Part shown: one piece after another, positions 7,419 to 9,708 of the stretch
Position numbering within the stretch: the first letter of the stretch is position 1
Layout of the letters: the number at the start of each line of letters is the position of its first letter
NCBI GenBank assembly: GCA_946570335.1
Contig: CAMNYG010000030.1
Span: forward strand, 1-9,708
Direction of reading: 5' to 3'
DNA from: an uncultured Dietzia sp.
GTDB taxonomy: Bacteria > Actinomycetota > Actinomycetes > Mycobacteriales > Mycobacteriaceae
DNA: 9,708 bases
The notes under the pieces: model-generated
What the model was told of the DNA's origin: nothing
Seen by the model: only the letters and a program-made list of their open reading frames with translations
The model's database searches: none
Made by a program: the position numbers and the translations under genes

Positions 7419-9708
7419 ATGACCGACACCGCACCCGCCCTCGCAGCCGATCCCGTTCACCATGCCTCGCCCCTCCTGGAGGGCCTCAATCCGCAGCAGG
7501 CCGCCGCGGTCGTCCACCGCGGCGGCCCACTGCTGATCGTGGCCGGTGCCGGGTCGGGAAAGACCAGCGTCCTCACCCGGCGAATCGCCTATCTGCTCGC
7601 CGAGGGCGGCGCGCACCCGGGCCAGATCCTGGCGATCACCTTCACCAACAAGGCCGCGGCCGAGATGCGGGAGCGCGTCTCCGCGCTGGTGGGGCCGCAC
7701 GCGGAGCGCATGTGGGTGGCCACGTTCCACTCGATCTGCGTGCGGATTCTGCGTGCCCAGTCCGCGCTGCTGGGCACGCGCAACTCCAACTTCACGATCT
7801 ACGACTCGGACGATTCCCGGCGGCTGCTGGGGATGATCGCCAAGGAGCAGCAGCTCGAGGTCAAGAAGTTCACGCCGCGGATGTTGGCGGCGGCCATCTC
7901 AGGTCACAAGAATGAGCTGCGTGACCCGTCCGAGGCGATGGACCGCGCCCTGGAGGACTCGGACCGCACCGGCCAGACCGTGGCGGCCGTGTACGCCGAG
8001 TACCAGGCGCGACTGCAGTCGGCCAATGCGTTCGACTTCGACGACCTGATCGGCGAGACCGTCGCCCTGCTTCGCGCGCATCCGCAGGTCGCGGCGTATT
8101 ACCGGCGTCGGTTCCGGCACGTGATGGTGGACGAGTACCAGGACACCAACCACGCCCAGTATGTTCTGGTCCGCACGCTCGTCGGCGGTGCGACGCGGGC
8201 CGACGGGCAGGGGAGCGACGACGAGGTCGGCGTGCCCCCGGCCGAGCTCTGTGTGGTGGGTGACGCGGACCAGTCGATCTACGCGTTCCGCGGGGCCACC
8301 ATCCGGAACATCGAGGATTTCGAGCAGGACTACCCGGATGCGCGGTCGATCCTGCTGGAGCAGAACTACCGCTCCACGCAGACCATCCTGTCGGCCGCCA
8401 ACGCGGTGATCTCGCGTAACCCGGGCCGCCGTGACAAGAACCTCTGGACCGACGAGGGCACCGGCGATCTGCTGGTGGGCTACGTCGCGGACAACGAGCA
8501 CGACGAGGCCCGCTTCGTCGCCGGCGAGATCGACCGGTTGGTGGATTCGGGCGACGCCTCCTACTCGGACGTGGCGGTGTTCTATCGGACCAACAACTCC
8601 TCCCGCGTCATCGAGGACGTGTTCGTGCGGCTCGGCCTGCCCTACAAGGTCGTCGGCGGCACCCGGTTCTATGAGCGCAAGGAAGTACGCGACATCGTCG
8701 CCTACCTCAAGGTCATCGCGAACCCGGAGGACTCGGTGGCGCTGCGCCGCATCCTCAACACACCCCGCCGCGGCATCGGTGACCGAGCCGAGGCGTGCGT
8801 GGTGGTCCATGCCGAGCAGCGGGGGATCGGGTTCGGTGAGGCGCTTCGCGATGCCGCCGAAGGGAAGGTCGCGCTGCTGCCGACGCGCTCGGTCAAGGCG
8901 ATCGCCGGGTTCGTCTCGCTGCTCGACGAGCTGCGCGGCCGGCTGGACGGTGCCGGTCACGCCGGCGGCGAGGGATCGGTCCCGGATGTCGGTGAGTTGA
9001 TCGAGGCCGTGTTGGACCGCACCGGGTATCGCTCCGAGCTGGAGGCGTCCAACGACCCGCAGGACGCTGCGCGCCTGGACAATCTCAACGAGCTCGTGGG
9101 TGTGGGCCGGGAGTTCTCCTCCGAGGCCGCGCTGCAGCTCTCCGCACGCGAACAGGGCTTCGGTCCCGGCGCGGACGGTCCCGAGGTGAATGGCCCCGAG
9201 GCATCGGATACCGATTTTGCGGCTTCCGAGGCCGACGCCCAGCTGGACGAGGGGCTCGCCGCGCCCGGGTCGCTGGCGGCGTTCCTCGAGCGGGTCTCAC
9301 TGGTGGCAGACGCTGACCAGATCCCCGAGGAGGAAGAGGGGCAGGTGACCCTGATGACCCTGCACACCGCCAAGGGCCTTGAGTTCCCGGTCGTCTTCCT
9401 CGTCGGCATGGAGGACGGGCTGTTCCCTCACATGCGGGCGCTCGGAGATCCGGCCGAGCTGTCGGAGGAGCGTCGACTGGCGTACGTGGGTATCACCCGC
9501 GCACGTAAGAGGCTGTACGTGTCGCGCGCCATGATGCGTTCGTCGTGGGGGCAGCCCATGGCCAACCCGGGGTCGCGATTCCTCGACGAGATCCCTTCCG
9601 AGGCGATCGAGTGGCAGCGCGAGGAGCCTGCCGGAGGGGCGGGCCTCGGGGACGACGAGGCGTTCGCGCCCCGCCGTCGCTTCGGCGGCGGGGGTGGCGG
9701 CTACGGCG
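7419..9708 (+). CDS. pcrA: ATP-dependent DNA helicase PcrA/UvrD1 (3' end outside window)
   Basis: A superfamily 1A helicase that unwinds DNA 3'-5' in excision repair and clears protein or recombination intermediates; the mycobacterial UvrD1 is stimulated by Ku. 763 residues are visible and the frame is still open at the window end. Motifs in order: Q motif LNPQQAAAV (23-31), Walker A AGAGSGKTS (42-50), Ia ITFTNKAAAEM (73-83), TFHS (102-105), II VDEYQDTN (237-244), III GDADQSIYAFRGA (281-293), IV LLEQNYRS (312-319), V TLHTAKGLEFPVVF (647-660) and VI YVGITRARKRLY (689-700). All key residues are intact. Two stretches look longer than in M. tuberculosis UvrD1: a Gly-rich one near 511-521 and an acidic one near 580-615. 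After motif VI comes GSRFLDEIP and a Gly-rich linker (RRRFGGGGGGYG); the C-terminal Tudor-like domain, which in this family contacts RNA polymerase, would follow beyond the window. The start at 7419 fits the family N-terminus and follows a TAGATT box. Confidence 0.97.
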   Translation, partial: MTDTAPALAADPVHHASPLLEGLNPQQAAAVVHRGGPLLIVAGAGSGKTSVLTRRIAYLLAEGGAHPGQILAITFTNKAAAEMRERVSALVGPHAERMWVATFHSICVRILRAQSALLGTRNSNFTIYDSDDSRRLLGMIAKEQQLEVKKFTPRMLAAAISGHKNELRDPSEAMDRALEDSDRTGQTVAAVYAEYQARLQSANAFDFDDLIGETVALLRAHPQVAAYYRRRFRHVMVDEYQDTNHAQYVLVRTLVGGATRADGQGSDDEVGVPPAELCVVGDADQSIYAFRGATIRNIEDFEQDYPDARSILLEQNYRSTQTILSAANAVISRNPGRRDKNLWTDEGTGDLLVGYVADNEHDEARFVAGEIDRLVDSGDASYSDVAVFYRTNNSSRVIEDVFVRLGLPYKVVGGTRFYERKEVRDIVAYLKVIANPEDSVALRRILNTPRRGIGDRAEACVVVHAEQRGIGFGEALRDAAEGKVALLPTRSVKAIAGFVSLLDELRGRLDGAGHAGGEGSVPDVGELIEAVLDRTGYRSELEASNDPQDAARLDNLNELVGVGREFSSEAALQLSAREQGFGPGADGPEVNGPEASDTDFAASEADAQLDEGLAAPGSLAAFLERVSLVADADQIPEEEEGQVTLMTLHTAKGLEFPVVFLVGMEDGLFPHMRALGDPAELSEERRLAYVGITRARKRLYVSRAMMRSSWGQPMANPGSRFLDEIPSEAIEWQREEPAGGAGLGDDEAFAPRRRFGGGGGGYG

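Noticed and set aside
7899..8960. A 353-residue open frame on the minus strand inside pcrA, and similar ones opposite agcS (6430-7434) and the oxidoreductase (788-1915).
   Set aside because: They overlap confident genes on the other strand, have biased His/Arg/Gly/Asp-rich compositions typical of antisense frames in GC-rich genomes, and show no family motifs.
1..9708. Search for a defence system, toxin-antitoxin pair, phage or transposon gene, CRISPR array or tRNA.
   Set aside because: Every stretch is explained by recognisable genes or gaps of 80 bp or less; I saw no direct-repeat arrays, terminal inverted repeats, integrase/transposase motifs or tRNA-like folds by eye.

Overview
This window looks like a chromosomal stretch of a high-GC actinobacterium, most likely of the order Mycobacteriales (Dietzia, Gordonia, Rhodococcus or a relative; I cannot settle the genus by eye). 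The reasons are strong G/C at third codon positions, a glucose-6-phosphate isomerase and UvrD1/PcrA helicase that read very much like the mycobacterial proteins, and a small AroQ-type chorismate mutase with the C-terminal RLGRGRLG tail known from M. tuberculosis Rv0948c. In M. tuberculosis, pgi, the chorismate mutase and uvrD1 also lie close together in this order and orientation (Rv0946c, Rv0948c, Rv0949).

Layout. Bases 1-708 (+) hold the C-terminal ATPase half of CydC, part of the exporter needed for cytochrome bd oxidase assembly. A short, unusually AT-rich gap leads to an FdhF/YdeP-family molybdopterin oxidoreductase (779-3106, +) with a clear ribosome binding site. After an 80-bp convergent gap comes pgi (3187-4833, -). 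Divergent from pgi is a DUF5701-type protein of unknown function (4885-5586, +). It converges on the chorismate mutase gene (5617-5898, -). Divergent from that is a sodium:alanine/glycine symporter of the AGCS family (5956-7380, +), followed 38 bp later by the helicase gene pcrA/uvrD1 (7419 to the window end, +, 3' end missing). Coding density is high and no gap exceeds 80 bp.

How it works together. This is mainly core metabolism and housekeeping rather than one pathway: bd-oxidase assembly and a probable molybdenum redox enzyme on the left, central carbon metabolism (Pgi) and the branch to Phe/Tyr (chorismate mutase) in the middle, amino-acid uptake and DNA repair on the right. A shared theme is in the promoters: pgi, the chorismate mutase gene, agcS and pcrA each have a TANNNT or near-TATAAT box 6-9 nt before the start codon and no Shine-Dalgarno sequence, as expected for leaderless mRNAs, while the oxidoreductase gene has a normal ribosome binding site and leader.

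I see no tRNA or rRNA gene, CRISPR array, insertion sequence, phage gene or defence system, and no convincing undescribed system. The least understood items are the orphan FdhF/YdeP enzyme and the DUF5701 protein.
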